Shown: positions 52,572 to 62,054, numbered from the stretch's first letter. The stretch: DNA of 64,000 nt from JBBRVW01 sp038246545 (GCA_038246545.1 JBBRVW010000009.1:1-64000); one strand, 5' to 3'. Notes: generated by a model not told the origin, from the sequence alone. Numbers and translations: made by a program.

Positions 52572-53075
52572 CTAGTGAGCCTCGCCGCGAGCCTGCGCGT
52601 CGGCCAGCCTCTTGCGGGACGCGATGATCTCGGCCTCGGCCTCGACGCGGCCGGTCCATGTCGCACCCTCGACCGACTTGCCGGGCTCGAGGTCCTTATA
52701 GACCTCGAAGAAGTGCTGGATCTCCAGGCGGTCGAACTCCGGCACGTGGTGGATGTCGCGCAGGTGCTCCGACCGCTGGTCGGTCGCCGGCACGCACAGG
52801 ACCTTGTCGTCCCCGCCGGCCTCGTCGGTCATCCGGAACATGCCGAGCGCACGGGCCTTGATGAGGCAACCCGGGAAGGTCGGCTCCTCCAGCAGGACCA
52901 GCGCGTCGAGCGGATCGCCGTCCTCGCCGAGCGTGTCCTCGATATAGCCGTAGTCGGCCGGGTAGCGCGTCGAGGTGAACAGCATCCGGTCCAGCCGGAT
53001 GCGACCGCTCGCGTGGTCCATCTCGTACTTGTTGCGCTGTCCCTTGGGGATCTCGATGAGGACGTCGAACTCCAC
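52572..53075 (-). CDS. ppa: Inorganic pyrophosphatase, family I
   Basis: 167 aa cytosolic enzyme, PPi to 2 Pi. GTG 53075 has GAGGAGG 7 nt upstream; the longer frame to 53222 is rejected. Core motifs EIPKGQRNKYEMDH, LFTSTRYPADYGYIEDTLGEDGDPLDALVL with the metal-binding Asp set, and FFEVYKDLEPGKSV. Coexists with the membrane pyrophosphatase HppA. Divergent from dacB with a 115-bp shared promoter region. Confidence 0.97.
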   Translation of the reverse strand: MEFDVLIEIPKGQRNKYEMDHASGRIRLDRMLFTSTRYPADYGYIEDTLGEDGDPLDALVLLEEPTFPGCLIKARALGMFRMTDEAGGDDKVLCVPATDQRSEHLRDIHHVPEFDRLEIQHFFEVYKDLEPGKSVEGATWTGRVEAEAEIIASRKRLADAQARGEAH

Positions 53076-53190
53076 TCCAGAGCCTCCTCGCTCGTCGCCG
53101 TGCGCCGGGTGGTCACGCCGCCGCTCGGTAGTCTCGCGTACGGGGGTGCACGCAGCGAACCCGGCAGGCCGACGAGGAGCGAGGTGAGCA

Positions 53191-54618
53191 GTGGTCGCCC
53201 GGCGACAGCTCCTGGCGGCCACGACCGCGGTGCTGCTCGCGGGGGCCCTCGGTGTCGCCGGCCTGGACGCGACCGGTCACCTGCCGGCCCGTCCGTTCGC
53301 GGAGCCGGTGGCGACACCGACGGTCGCCCTCGACCCGCCCCGCGTCCCGGCTGCCGACGTCCTCGTCCCGGAGCCGGGCTCGTCCGCCGCGGCGGCCCCT
53401 GCTCTCGACCAGCGGAGGCTGGTCGCCGCGCTGCGGACTCCCGCCCTCGGCGGTGCCGCGGCAGTCGTCGTCGACGTCGCCTCGGGAGCGCTGCTGCTCG
53501 ACAGCGACGCGGGCACCCCGCGCATCCCGGCGTCGGTGGCGAAGCTCGCGACCGCTGCCGCGGTGCTGCGGTCGGCCGGCCCGCGGCACCGGCTCGCGAC
53601 GCGGGTGGTGGCCGGCTCGGCGGCCGGGCAGGTGGTGCTGGTCGGCGGCGGTGACGCGAGCCTGACCACCCGCCGGCCGAGGGCCGCCAGCCTGCCCCAG
53701 CGCGCCAGCCTCGCCGCCCTCGCCGACGCGACCGCGGCTGCGCTGACCGCTGCGGCCGGCGGCGCGGCGCGGGTGACCGTCGCGGTTGACGACTCGGCGT
53801 TCACCGGCCCCTCGGTGTCACCGGCCTGGCGCAGCAGCTACGTCCCGTCGGGCGTGGTCTCGCCCGTGAGCGCACTCTCGGTCGACGCCGGCCGGGTCGC
53901 ACCGGGCGCGGCCACGCGCTCGGCCGACCCGGCCATGGCCGCGGGTGCCGACCTGGTGCGGCTGCTGGGCAAGCGCGGCGTCGACGTCGCGCCGGAGGTC
54001 GTGCGCGCGGTCGCCCCGGTCGGTGGGCGCGAGCTGGCCCGGGTCGAGTCGCCCCCGGTGGCCGAGCTCGTCGAGCTGGCCCTGCAGACCAGCGACAACG
54101 ACCTCGCCGAGGCCCTGGCCAGGGTTGCGGCCCTGGCGTCCGGCCGGCCCGGTTCCTTCGAGGGCGCCCGCGAGGCGGTGGGCGCGGCGCTGGCCGGGCT
54201 CGGCGTACCCGCCGACGGCACGGAGCTGCTCGACGGCAGCGGGCTGGCGCGCGGGTCGCGTGTCGCACCGCTCACCCTGGCCCGGCTGCTCCAGCTCGCG
54301 GCCGACGGGTCGCACCCGGTCCTCGCACCGCTCGTCGAGGGGTTGCCGGTGGCCGCGTTCAGCGGCACCCTCTCCGACCGTTTCGTGGCCGGCGACCCAC
54401 GGGCCGGTGCCGGGCTGGTGCGAGCCAAGACGGGGACGCTCACCGGGGTGTCGGCTCTCGCCGGCGTCGTGTCGGTGGCCGGTCGGCCCGCGGTGGTCGT
54501 CGCCATGTCCGACTCGGTCCCCGTCGGGGCGACGCTGCAGGCACGCGACGACCTCGACAGGTTTGCGGCGCTGCTGGCCGGTGGGAGCGCGAAAAATCCC
54601 GGTGACGCTGGTGATTGA
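53191..54618 (+). CDS. dacB: D-alanyl-D-alanine carboxypeptidase/endopeptidase (PBP4 family)
   Basis: 475 aa. Signal/anchor QLLAATTAVLLAGALGVAGL. Serine peptidase S13 motifs: SxxK at Ser115-Val-Ala-Lys118, SDN at 301-303 and KTGT with Lys413. The domain inserted between the first two motifs is typical of PBP4. Trims or cleaves pentapeptide cross-links outside the membrane. The position ppa-dacB-zincin-tilS-hpt-ftsH is conserved in actinobacteria. Start GTG 53191 has GAGG upstream (GCGAGGTGAGCA); a TAGTCT -10-like element lies at 53129. Confidence 0.93.
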   Translation: MVARRQLLAATTAVLLAGALGVAGLDATGHLPARPFAEPVATPTVALDPPRVPAADVLVPEPGSSAAAAPALDQRRLVAALRTPALGGAAAVVVDVASGALLLDSDAGTPRIPASVAKLATAAAVLRSAGPRHRLATRVVAGSAAGQVVLVGGGDASLTTRRPRAASLPQRASLAALADATAAALTAAAGGAARVTVAVDDSAFTGPSVSPAWRSSYVPSGVVSPVSALSVDAGRVAPGAATRSADPAMAAGADLVRLLGKRGVDVAPEVVRAVAPVGGRELARVESPPVAELVELALQTSDNDLAEALARVAALASGRPGSFEGAREAVGAALAGLGVPADGTELLDGSGLARGSRVAPLTLARLLQLAADGSHPVLAPLVEGLPVAAFSGTLSDRFVAGDPRAGAGLVRAKTGTLTGVSALAGVVSVAGRPAVVVAMSDSVPVGATLQARDDLDRFAALLAGGSAKNPGDAGD

Positions 54619-54665
54619 CCTGCTGGCCCACGGGAACCATCGCGGCGACCAAGGAGGTAGTACCC

Positions 54666-54809
54666 ATGCACTCACTGCTGTGGATCCTCGCCCTGCTGAT
54701 CGGGATCTGGGGTGTCGTGACCCTCGTTCGTGGTCAGGTCATCCTGGGCATCGTGCTCATCGTCGTTGCGCTGCTCGTCGGTCCCGGCGGCGTGAGCATC
54801 TTCACCTAG
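54666..54809 (+). CDS. Tiny two-helix membrane protein (GPGG family)
   Basis: 47 aa. ATG 54666 follows AAGGAGG 54651-54657 by 8 nt, an unusually strong site. HSLLWILALLIGIWGVVTLVRGQVILGIVLIVVALLVGPGGVSIFT: two short membrane helices, a basic turn and a conserved GPGG-S-F end. Proteins of this size and ending recur in actinobacteria without known function. Previously easily missed because of length. Confidence 0.8.
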   Translation: MHSLLWILALLIGIWGVVTLVRGQVILGIVLIVVALLVGPGGVSIFT

Positions 54810-54843
54810 CTCCACCGGCACGGCTGCCAGCCAGCCGTTGCGC

Positions 54844-54885
54844 CCGTCGGCCGGCCGCTCCCGCACGGGACCGGCCGGCCGTCGG
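54844..54885 (+). terminator. Terminator after the tiny membrane protein gene
   Basis: CGGCCGGCCG arms plus an inner TCCC/GGGA stem with GCAC loop and one internal mismatch; 35 nt after the stop. Confidence 0.65.
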
Positions 54886-54999
54886 CGTCCCGGGAACTTC
54901 TCGGTCCCGGCGCTCGATGAGCAGTGGTGAGCACCTTCTCGAGGCTGCGCCGCCCGTGGGCCCTGCCGCCGCCCCGGCCCAACGACGTACGGTGACGCG

Positions 55000-56106
55000 A
55001 TGAGCACCTCGATGGTCGACTGGGACCTTGCCGTCGCGACCGGCCGTCGCCTCGTCAGCGCCGGGCCGCAGGTCAGCCTGACGGAGGCCCGTGAGGTCGT
55101 CACCCAGCTGCGGGCCCACGCCGCCGAGGCACACGGTCACGTCGCCGCCTTCACCCGCCTCGACGCGCCTACCGACGGCGCTACGGTCGCCGTGATCGAC
55201 CGGCCGGGCTGGATCCAGGCGAACGCCGCCGGCTTCCGCACGGTCCTCGAGCCGCTGGTCGACAAGATCCAGGAGCGCCGGCCGCGTACGACCTCGCCGG
55301 TGTCTGACGCGGTGGGGTCCAAGGTCACCGGTGTGCAGACCGGGTCGCTGCTGGCGTTCCTCGCGACGAAGGTCCTCGGCCAGTACGAGCTCTTCCCGCC
55401 TTACGGCGTCGACCCGGGCGACAAGCCCGGCCGGCTGCTGCTCGTCGCACCGAACATCGTCTCGGCCGAGCGCGAGATGGGCGTCGACCCGCGGGACTTC
55501 CGGTTGTGGGTCTGCCTGCACGAGGAGACGCACCGCGTGCAGTTCGGTGCGGTCCCGTGGCTGCGGGCGCACCTGATGGACGAGATCGGTGCCTTCGTCG
55601 CCGCGACGGAGGTCGACCCGGCGGCGCTGGCGGCGCGGCTCAAGGCGGCGGCGGCCGCGGCGTACGGCGCCATCAAGGACGGTTTCGACCCGGACAACAC
55701 CGAGGGCGGCTCCCTGGTCGAGGCCGTGCAGACCCCGGAGCAGCGCGAGATCCTCGACCGCATCACGGCGCTGATGTCGCTGCTCGAGGGGCACGCCGAC
55801 TTCGTCATGGACGGTGTCGGCCCGGCGGTGGTCCCGTCGGTCGCCACGATCCGTGCCAAGTTCCAGTCCCGGCGTCGCGACGCGTCGCGCGTCGAGCACG
55901 TCGTCAGGCGGCTTCTCGGCGTCGACGCCAAGCTGCGGCAGTACCGCGACGGCGAGCGGTTCGTGCGCGGGGCGGTCGACCGCGTGGGCATGGACGGCTT
56001 CAACCAGGTGTGGGCCCGGGCCGGGAACCTTCCGACGAGGGACGAGATCTCCGACCCCGCCGCCTGGGTCGAACGCGTCATCGAGCAGAAGCAGCTGCCT
56101 GCCTGA
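55000..56106 (+). CDS. Zincin-like metallopeptidase, F420-biosynthesis-associated family (DUF2342)
   Basis: 368 aa. HEETH zinc motif at 174-178 in WVCLHEETHRVQF; the third ligand is probably Glu or His in LLEGHADFVMDGVGP. Family members (TIGR03624/TIGR03883) occur in actinobacteria beside tilS-hpt-ftsH and track with F420 use; substrate not established. No signal peptide, so cytosolic. ATG 55000 has no strong ribosome site. Two palindromes follow before tilS. Confidence 0.9.
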   Translation: MSTSMVDWDLAVATGRRLVSAGPQVSLTEAREVVTQLRAHAAEAHGHVAAFTRLDAPTDGATVAVIDRPGWIQANAAGFRTVLEPLVDKIQERRPRTTSPVSDAVGSKVTGVQTGSLLAFLATKVLGQYELFPPYGVDPGDKPGRLLLVAPNIVSAEREMGVDPRDFRLWVCLHEETHRVQFGAVPWLRAHLMDEIGAFVAATEVDPAALAARLKAAAAAAYGAIKDGFDPDNTEGGSLVEAVQTPEQREILDRITALMSLLEGHADFVMDGVGPAVVPSVATIRAKFQSRRRDASRVEHVVRRLLGVDAKLRQYRDGERFVRGAVDRVGMDGFNQVWARAGNLPTRDEISDPAAWVERVIEQKQLPA

Positions 56107-56144
56107 CCCGCCGCGCAGAACTCCACCGCCGCGGCTGCCCGAGT

Positions 56145-56164
56145 TGATCACGGCCCCGTGATCA
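56145..56164. repeat. Palindrome copy 1 before tilS
   Basis: TGATCACGGCCCCGTGATCA, perfect 9-bp inverted repeat around CC. A second copy with one changed base in an arm lies 62 bp further. Both are followed by ACCT(C/G)GG... Possibly an extragenic palindromic repeat or operator pair. Confidence 0.7.
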
Positions 56165-56206
56165 CCTCGGGCCACCAATGGCCTGCACGCCACTGTCGAC
56201 CCGGAA

Positions 56207-56226
56207 TGACCACGGTCCCGTGATCA
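56207..56226. repeat. Palindrome copy 2 before tilS
   Basis: TGACCACGGTCCCGTGATCA, differing from copy 1 at two positions (one in an arm, one in the spacer). It ends 24 bp before the tilS GTG. Confidence 0.7.
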
Positions 56227-56250
56227 CCTGGGGGAGGGCAGGATGGGGGC

Positions 56251-57231
56251 GTGGGTCCGCAGCCGGAGGTCGCCGCCGTACGACGAGCGGTGCGCGCCGC
56301 GCTCACCGACCTCGTCCCGGGCGAGCTCGTGGTCGTCGCGTGCAGCGGGGGAGCCGACTCGGTGGCCCTCGCCGCGGCGCTGGCGTTCGAGGCGCCTCGG
56401 GCCGGGCTGCGAGCCGGCGGGCTGACGGTCGACCACCGGCTGCAGCCCGGCTCCGCCGACCGCGCGGCGAAGGTCGCCGCCGAGCTCACCGGGCTCGGTC
56501 TCGTCCCGGTCGAGGTCCTGACCGTCGACGGGACGGCCGCGGGCGGCGGCCCGGAGGCAGCCGCCCGAGCCGCCCGCTACGCGGCCCTCGACGGCGCGGC
56601 CGACGGGCTTGCAGCGACCGCGGTCCTGCTCGGCCACACCCGCGACGACCAGGCCGAGACGGTCCTGCTCGGCCTGGCCCGCGGTTCGGGGGCCCGCTCG
56701 CTCGCCGGGATGGCCGCGGTCCGTGGTCGCTACCGCCGCCCGTTGCTCGACGTCCCGCGCGACGTCGTCCGTGCCGCGGCCGCCGGCCACGCCACCTGGG
56801 AGGACCCGCACAACACCGACCCGGCCTTCGCCCGCAGCCGGGTCCGCCACGAGGCTCTGCCCGCGCTCGAGCAGACGCTCGGCCCCGGCGTCGCGGCCGC
56901 CCTCGCGCGGTCCGCGGCGCAGCTGCGGGCCGACGCCGACGCCCTCGACGCCTGGGCGGCGCGCGCCCACGACGACGCCGGCCGGGACGGCGGCGGCCTC
57001 GACACCGGCGTCCTTGCCGGCCTGCCGGCCGCCGTGCGCACCCGGGTCCTGCGTCGCGCAGCGCTGGCCGCCGGCGCCCCGGCGTCCCAGCTGACCGCGG
57101 GCCACGTCGACGGGCTGGACCGGCTCGTCACGGACTGGCACGGGCAGGGCCCGCTGCACCTCCCCGGGGGAGTGGCGGCGAGCCGGGCGTGTGGGACGCT
57201 GGCGATCGCCCGGCCGAACCGCAGCACCTGA
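56251..57231 (+). CDS. tilS: tRNA(Ile)-lysidine synthetase
   Basis: 326 aa, modifies C34 of tRNA-Ile(CAU) to lysidine using ATP and Lys. PP-loop SGGADS at residues 32-37, VDHRLQPGSADRA, LGHTRDDQAETVLLGLARGSG and RPLLDVPR motifs, and the ENPHNTDP-like segment EDPHNTDPAFARSRVRHE. C-terminal region short, as in actinobacteria. Start GTG 56251. Confidence 0.94.
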   Translation: MGPQPEVAAVRRAVRAALTDLVPGELVVVACSGGADSVALAAALAFEAPRAGLRAGGLTVDHRLQPGSADRAAKVAAELTGLGLVPVEVLTVDGTAAGGGPEAAARAARYAALDGAADGLAATAVLLGHTRDDQAETVLLGLARGSGARSLAGMAAVRGRYRRPLLDVPRDVVRAAAAGHATWEDPHNTDPAFARSRVRHEALPALEQTLGPGVAAALARSAAQLRADADALDAWAARAHDDAGRDGGGLDTGVLAGLPAAVRTRVLRRAALAAGAPASQLTAGHVDGLDRLVTDWHGQGPLHLPGGVAASRACGTLAIARPNRST

Positions 57232-57244
57232 GGAGCACCCCCGC

Positions 57245-57799
<555 letters not shown>

Positions 57800-58045
57800 G
57801 GCCGGCCGCGGAGTCCACCGAGGAGGTTGGCTCCGAGGGCTGCGACATCCTCATGACCGAGCGCCTGGGCACCTCCGCGGGCTGACCCGTTCGCTCACCG
57901 CGGACGCCTCGCCCGGCCGTGGGGGGAACGGTCCGCAGCCGTCGGCGCGTTGAGCGGGTGTCGGACGGCGACCGCGCAAGCGGACGGCGTCACCCCGCAC
58001 ACAGGTGCCGGGGTACCCTCGAGGTCCGACTCACCCACGCCTGGC

Positions 58046-58078
58046 AGGAGGGACGGGGCGACCCGCCCCGGTTCGATG
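58046..58078 (+). promoter_or_regulatory. ftsH translation-initiation region with hairpin between SD and ATG
   Basis: AGGAGGGA 58046-58053 is 22 nt before ATG 58076, too far to act directly. The space contains a perfect 7-bp hairpin, CGGGGCG 58054-58060, loop ACC, CGCCCCG 58064-58070. Folding it leaves about 6 nt between SD and ATG. Confidence 0.6.
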
Positions 58079-60109
58079 GACGTCAAACGCTACTTCCGAG
58101 GCCCTGTCGTGTGGGTCCTGCTGGTCATCGTCGCCGTGCTGCTGGTGACCTCCATCTCCTCCGCGACGGGTGGGTTCACGAAGGTCGACACGTCGGTCGC
58201 CGTGGAGCAGATCGCCACCGACAACGTCAGGACGGCCAAGCTCGTCGACCGCGACCAGCGGATCGAGCTCGAGCTCGTCAAGGCCGACTCCGACGGCGAC
58301 ACCAAGATCCAGGCCGACTACGTGCAGGCCCGGCAGCGTGAGCTCGTCGGGGCCCTGACCCAGCACCCGCCGACCGAGGGCTACACCGACAGCGTCCCCC
58401 GCACCTCCTGGCTCGTGTCGCTGTTCGTCAACTTCCTGCCGATCCTCATCCTCGTCGCGCTGTTCCTGTTCTTCTTCAACCAGATGCAGGGTGGCGGCAG
58501 CCGGGTCATGCAGTTCGGCAAGTCCAAGGCCAAGCTGATCAGCAAGGACACCCCGAAGACGACGTTCAAGGACGTCGCCGGAGCCGACGAGGCGGTCGAG
58601 GAGCTCGAGGAGATCAAGGAGTTCCTCGAGAACCCGGCCAAGTTCCAGGCGATCGGCGCCAAGATCCCCAAGGGCGTCCTGCTGTACGGCCCGCCCGGCA
58701 CCGGCAAGACCCTGCTGGCCCGTGCGGTGGCCGGTGAGGCGGGGGTGCCGTTCTACTCGATCTCCGGCTCCGACTTCGTCGAGATGTTCGTGGGTGTCGG
58801 CGCCAGCCGGGTCCGCGACCTCTTCGAGCAGGCCAAGGCCAACGCGCCTGCCATCGTCTTCGTCGACGAGATCGACGCCGTCGGCCGGCACCGCGGCGCC
58901 GGCATGGGTGGCGGCCACGACGAGCGCGAGCAGACCCTCAACCAGCTGCTCGTCGAGATGGACGGCTTCGACGTCAAGGGCGGCGTGATCCTCATCGCCG
59001 CCACCAACCGGCCCGACATCCTCGACCCGGCACTGCTGCGACCGGGCCGCTTCGACCGGCAGATCGCGGTCGACCGTCCCGACCTCCATGGCCGCAACAA
59101 GATCCTCGAGGTGCACGCCAAGGGCAAGCCGCTCGCCGAGGGCATCGACCTGATGGCCTTCGCCCGCCGGACGCCCGGCTTCACCGGCGCCGACCTGGCG
59201 AACGTCCTCAACGAGGCCGCGCTGCTCACCGCCCGCTCCGACAAGAAGCTCATCGACGCCGACGCGCTCGACGAGGCCATCGACCGCGTGGTCGCCGGCC
59301 CGCAGAAGCGCACCCGGATCATGAGCGAGAAGGAGAAGAAGATCACGGCGTACCACGAGGGTGGTCACGCCCTGGTCGCCGCCGCGCTGCAGAACACCGA
59401 CCCGGTGCACAAGATCACGATCCTGTCCCGCGGCCGTGCGCTCGGCTACACGATGGTGCTGCCGGACGAGGACAGGTACTCCACGACCCGCAACGAGATG
59501 CTCGACCAGCTGGCCTACATGCTCGGCGGGCGCGCGGCCGAGGAGATCGTGTTCCACGACCCCACCACCGGCGCCGCCAACGACATCGAGAAGGCCACCA
59601 GCGTGGCCCGCGCGATGGTCACGCAGTACGGCATGACCGAGCGGATCGGCGCGATCAAGCTCGGCTCCGAGAACGCCGAGCCGTTCCTGGGCCGCGACAT
59701 GGGTCACCAGCGCGACTACTCCGAGGAGGTCGCCGGCGTGGTCGACGAGGAGGTCAAGCGCCTCATCGAGACCGCGCACGACGAGGCCTGGCAGATCCTC
59801 GTCGACAACCGCGACATCCTCGACGACATGGTGCTGGAGCTCCTCGAGAAGGAGACCCTCGACAAGGCTCAGGTCGCGGCGATCTTCACCCACATCCGCA
59901 AGCGGCCGGCCCGCCCGGCGTGGACCGGTTCCGCCAAGCGCAGCCCGCAGGCCGGTCCGATCATGACCCCGAAGGAGCTCGCCAGCCCTAACGGCGCCAA
60001 CGGGCAGGACAAGGAGCACAGCATGGGCGTGACCGAGCCCACCGACGTGCCCGACTCCCCGCTCCCCTCCGACAAGATCCCGGGTCGTCCGCTGGGCTTC
60101 GAGCAGTAG
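58076..60109 (+). CDS. ftsH: ATP-dependent zinc metalloprotease FtsH
   Basis: 677 aa membrane AAA+ protease removing damaged membrane proteins and some regulators. Two N-terminal helices (VVWVLLVIVAVLLVTSI and WLVSLFVNFLPILILVALFLFFF) flank the extracytoplasmic domain. Walker A GPPGTGKT with Lys211, Walker B FVDEIDAVG, SRH RPGRFDRQI, pore motif EMFVGVGASRVRD. Zinc site HEGGH at 427-431. Extended C-terminus of about 65 aa, Pro/Asn-rich. Start ATG 58076 fits the conserved MDVKRYFRGP. Confidence 0.97.
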   Translation: MDVKRYFRGPVVWVLLVIVAVLLVTSISSATGGFTKVDTSVAVEQIATDNVRTAKLVDRDQRIELELVKADSDGDTKIQADYVQARQRELVGALTQHPPTEGYTDSVPRTSWLVSLFVNFLPILILVALFLFFFNQMQGGGSRVMQFGKSKAKLISKDTPKTTFKDVAGADEAVEELEEIKEFLENPAKFQAIGAKIPKGVLLYGPPGTGKTLLARAVAGEAGVPFYSISGSDFVEMFVGVGASRVRDLFEQAKANAPAIVFVDEIDAVGRHRGAGMGGGHDEREQTLNQLLVEMDGFDVKGGVILIAATNRPDILDPALLRPGRFDRQIAVDRPDLHGRNKILEVHAKGKPLAEGIDLMAFARRTPGFTGADLANVLNEAALLTARSDKKLIDADALDEAIDRVVAGPQKRTRIMSEKEKKITAYHEGGHALVAAALQNTDPVHKITILSRGRALGYTMVLPDEDRYSTTRNEMLDQLAYMLGGRAAEEIVFHDPTTGAANDIEKATSVARAMVTQYGMTERIGAIKLGSENAEPFLGRDMGHQRDYSEEVAGVVDEEVKRLIETAHDEAWQILVDNRDILDDMVLELLEKETLDKAQVAAIFTHIRKRPARPAWTGSAKRSPQAGPIMTPKELASPNGANGQDKEHSMGVTEPTDVPDSPLPSDKIPGRPLGFEQ

Positions 60110-60118
60110 GCGGACCGA

Positions 60119-60691
60119 GTGGTCCGCGAGTACGACCACGAGGCGGTCCGGCGCGCCGTCCACGACCTGCTCGTGGGCATCGGCGAGGACCCCGACCGCG
60201 ACGGCCTGCGCGACACGCCCGAGCGGGTGGCTCGCGCCTACCGCGAGATCTTCGCGGGCCAGTGGCAGCAGCCGGAGGACGTGCTCACGACGACCTTCGA
60301 CCTCGGCCACGACGAGATGGTCCTCGTGAAGGACATCGAGGTGCGCTCGATGTGCGAGCACCACCTGGTGCCGTTCTTCGGGGTGGCGCACGTCGGCTAC
60401 ATCCCGTCCGAGGACGGCCGGATCACCGGGCTGTCCAAGCTGGCCCGGCTGGTCGACGTCTTCGCCCGCCGACCACAGGTGCAGGAGCGGCTGACCACCC
60501 AGGTCGCCGACTCGCTGATGCGCATCATCGAGCCCCGCGGTGCCATCGTGGTGGTCGAGTGCGAGCACCTGTGCATGTCGATGCGCGGGATCCGCAAGCC
60601 CGGTGCCACGACCGTGACCTCCGCCGTGCGCGGTCAGCTCCGCGACCCCACGACCCGCGCCGAGGCGATGAGCCTCATCGTGTCGCGATGA
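60119..60691 (+). CDS. folE: GTP cyclohydrolase I
   Basis: 190 aa, converts GTP to 7,8-dihydroneopterin triphosphate. GTG 60119, nine bases after ftsH. Zinc ligands Cys79 in SMCEHHLVPF and Cys150 in ECEHLCMSMRG; GKxxGLSKLARLVDVFARRPQVQERLT motif (here DGRITGLSKLARLV). First of four folate genes linked by overlaps. Confidence 0.97.
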   Translation: MVREYDHEAVRRAVHDLLVGIGEDPDRDGLRDTPERVARAYREIFAGQWQQPEDVLTTTFDLGHDEMVLVKDIEVRSMCEHHLVPFFGVAHVGYIPSEDGRITGLSKLARLVDVFARRPQVQERLTTQVADSLMRIIEPRGAIVVVECEHLCMSMRGIRKPGATTVTSAVRGQLRDPTTRAEAMSLIVSR

Positions 60692-61587
60692 CCGGTGCCA
60701 CCACCGCGACCGCCCCGCGGTCGCCCGCCGGGCTGCCCGGGCCATTGACCGGGCTCGGCCGCACGCTGGTGATGGGCGTCCTCAACGTGACCCCCGACTC
60801 GTTCTCGGACGGTGGCGACTTCCTCGATCCGGGGGCGGCCGTGGGCCACGGTCTCGACCTGGTGGCCGACGGCGCGGACCTCGTCGACGTCGGGGGTGAG
60901 TCGACCCGGCCCGGGGCGCTGCGCGTCGACGCCGACGAGGAGCTGCGCCGGGTGCTGCCGGTCGTGCGTGGGCTCGTCGCCGAGGGCGTCGTCGTGAGCG
61001 TCGACACCATGCGGGCGTCGGTGGCCGCGGCCGCGATCGAGGCGGGTGCCTCCCTCGTCAACGACGTGAGCGGCGGCCTCGCCGACGGCGACATGGTGTC
61101 GGTCGTGGCCGGTGCGCGCACGCCGTACGTCGTCATGCACTGGCGCGGGCACAGCGTCGACATGGACAGCCGCGCGGTCTACGCCGACGTGACCACCGAG
61201 GTGGTCGACGAGCTGCGCGGACGGCTGGACTTCCTCGACGCCGCAGGGGTCGAGCTCGACCGGGTCGTCGTTGACCCGGGGCTGGGCTTCGCCAAGGACG
61301 CCGCGCAGAGCTGGGCAGTCCTCGCCCGGCTGGCCGAGCTCGACGTCCTCGGCCGGCCGGTGCTGGTGGGGGCGTCGCGCAAGGGCTTCCTCGGCAAGGC
61401 GCTCGCCGGCCCCGACGGGACCCCACGGCCGGCCGCCGACCGCGAGGACGCGACGACCGCGGTGTCGGCGCTGGCCGCCGCCCACGGCGCCTGGGCGGTC
61501 CGTGTGCACCGGGCCCGGCCGAACCGGGACGCCGTCGAGGTGGTGGCCGCCCTGCGTGCGGCCCGCGGCGGCCGGACGTGCTGTTGA
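60688..61587 (+). CDS. folP: Dihydropteroate synthase
   Basis: 299 aa, joins pterin-PP and pABA. ATG 60688 overlaps folE by 4 bases. Signatures MGVLNVTPDSFSDGG, DLVDVGGESTRPGA, SVDTMRASVAAAAIEAGASLVNDVSGG, DPGLGFAKDAAQSW and GASRKGFLG. Sulfonamide-target enzyme; the last two Cys (RTCC) are unusual. Confidence 0.97.
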   Translation: MTGATTATAPRSPAGLPGPLTGLGRTLVMGVLNVTPDSFSDGGDFLDPGAAVGHGLDLVADGADLVDVGGESTRPGALRVDADEELRRVLPVVRGLVAEGVVVSVDTMRASVAAAAIEAGASLVNDVSGGLADGDMVSVVAGARTPYVVMHWRGHSVDMDSRAVYADVTTEVVDELRGRLDFLDAAGVELDRVVVDPGLGFAKDAAQSWAVLARLAELDVLGRPVLVGASRKGFLGKALAGPDGTPRPAADREDATTAVSALAAAHGAWAVRVHRARPNRDAVEVVAALRAARGGRTCC

Positions 61588-62054
61588 CCACCCCCGACGG
61601 CACAGCGGTGCTGCGCGCCAACCAGTCGCTCTACGACGCCTTCGAGACCGGCGACGCCGACCTGATGGCCGCCCTCTGGCTGGACGGCCCGGACGCCGGC
61701 ACCGTCAACTGCGTGCACCCCGGCTGGTCACCGTTGCACGGCCGCGACACCGTCCTGCGGTCCTGGACGATCATCATGGCGAACACGTCGTTCATCCAGT
61801 TCGTGCTCACCGATGTCGAGGTGACGGTCGCGGGCGAGGTCGCGGTCGTCACCTGCGGCGAGAACATGCTCACGGGTCTCGACGACGTCACCGGCGGCGA
61901 CCTCGGCGGGCTGGCGGGTGGCCGCGCCGTCGCGACCAACGTGTTCCGCCGTACGCCGGAGGGCTGGCGGCTCTGGGTGCACCATGCCTCGCCGGTGCTC
62001 ACGCGCGAGGACACCGGCGGGGTCGACGACGTCGGGGGCCGCCATGAGCCGTGA
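61578..62054 (+). CDS. SnoaL/NTF2-like protein inside the folate operon
   Basis: 158 aa, GTG 61578 overlapping folP by 10 bases. NTF2-like pattern: LYDAFETGDADLMAALWLDG, CVHPGWSPLHGRDTVLRSW, and terminal RTPEGWRLWVHHASPV. Such cone-shaped domains bind or convert small hydrophobic molecules. Conserved in actinobacterial folP-folB operons. A role in folate or pABA metabolism is guilt by association. Confidence 0.85.
   Translation: MLLTTPDGTAVLRANQSLYDAFETGDADLMAALWLDGPDAGTVNCVHPGWSPLHGRDTVLRSWTIIMANTSFIQFVLTDVEVTVAGEVAVVTCGENMLTGLDDVTGGDLGGLAGGRAVATNVFRRTPEGWRLWVHHASPVLTREDTGGVDDVGGRHEP

Noticed and set aside
57800..57890. Short coding-like stretch after hpt (EVGSEGCDILMTERLGTSAG)
   Set aside because: No start signal and no family; hpt ends naturally before it, so treated as intergenic.
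58031..60745. 904-codon open frame antisense to ftsH and folE
   Set aside because: Shadow of two genes with intact catalytic motifs; no own signals.
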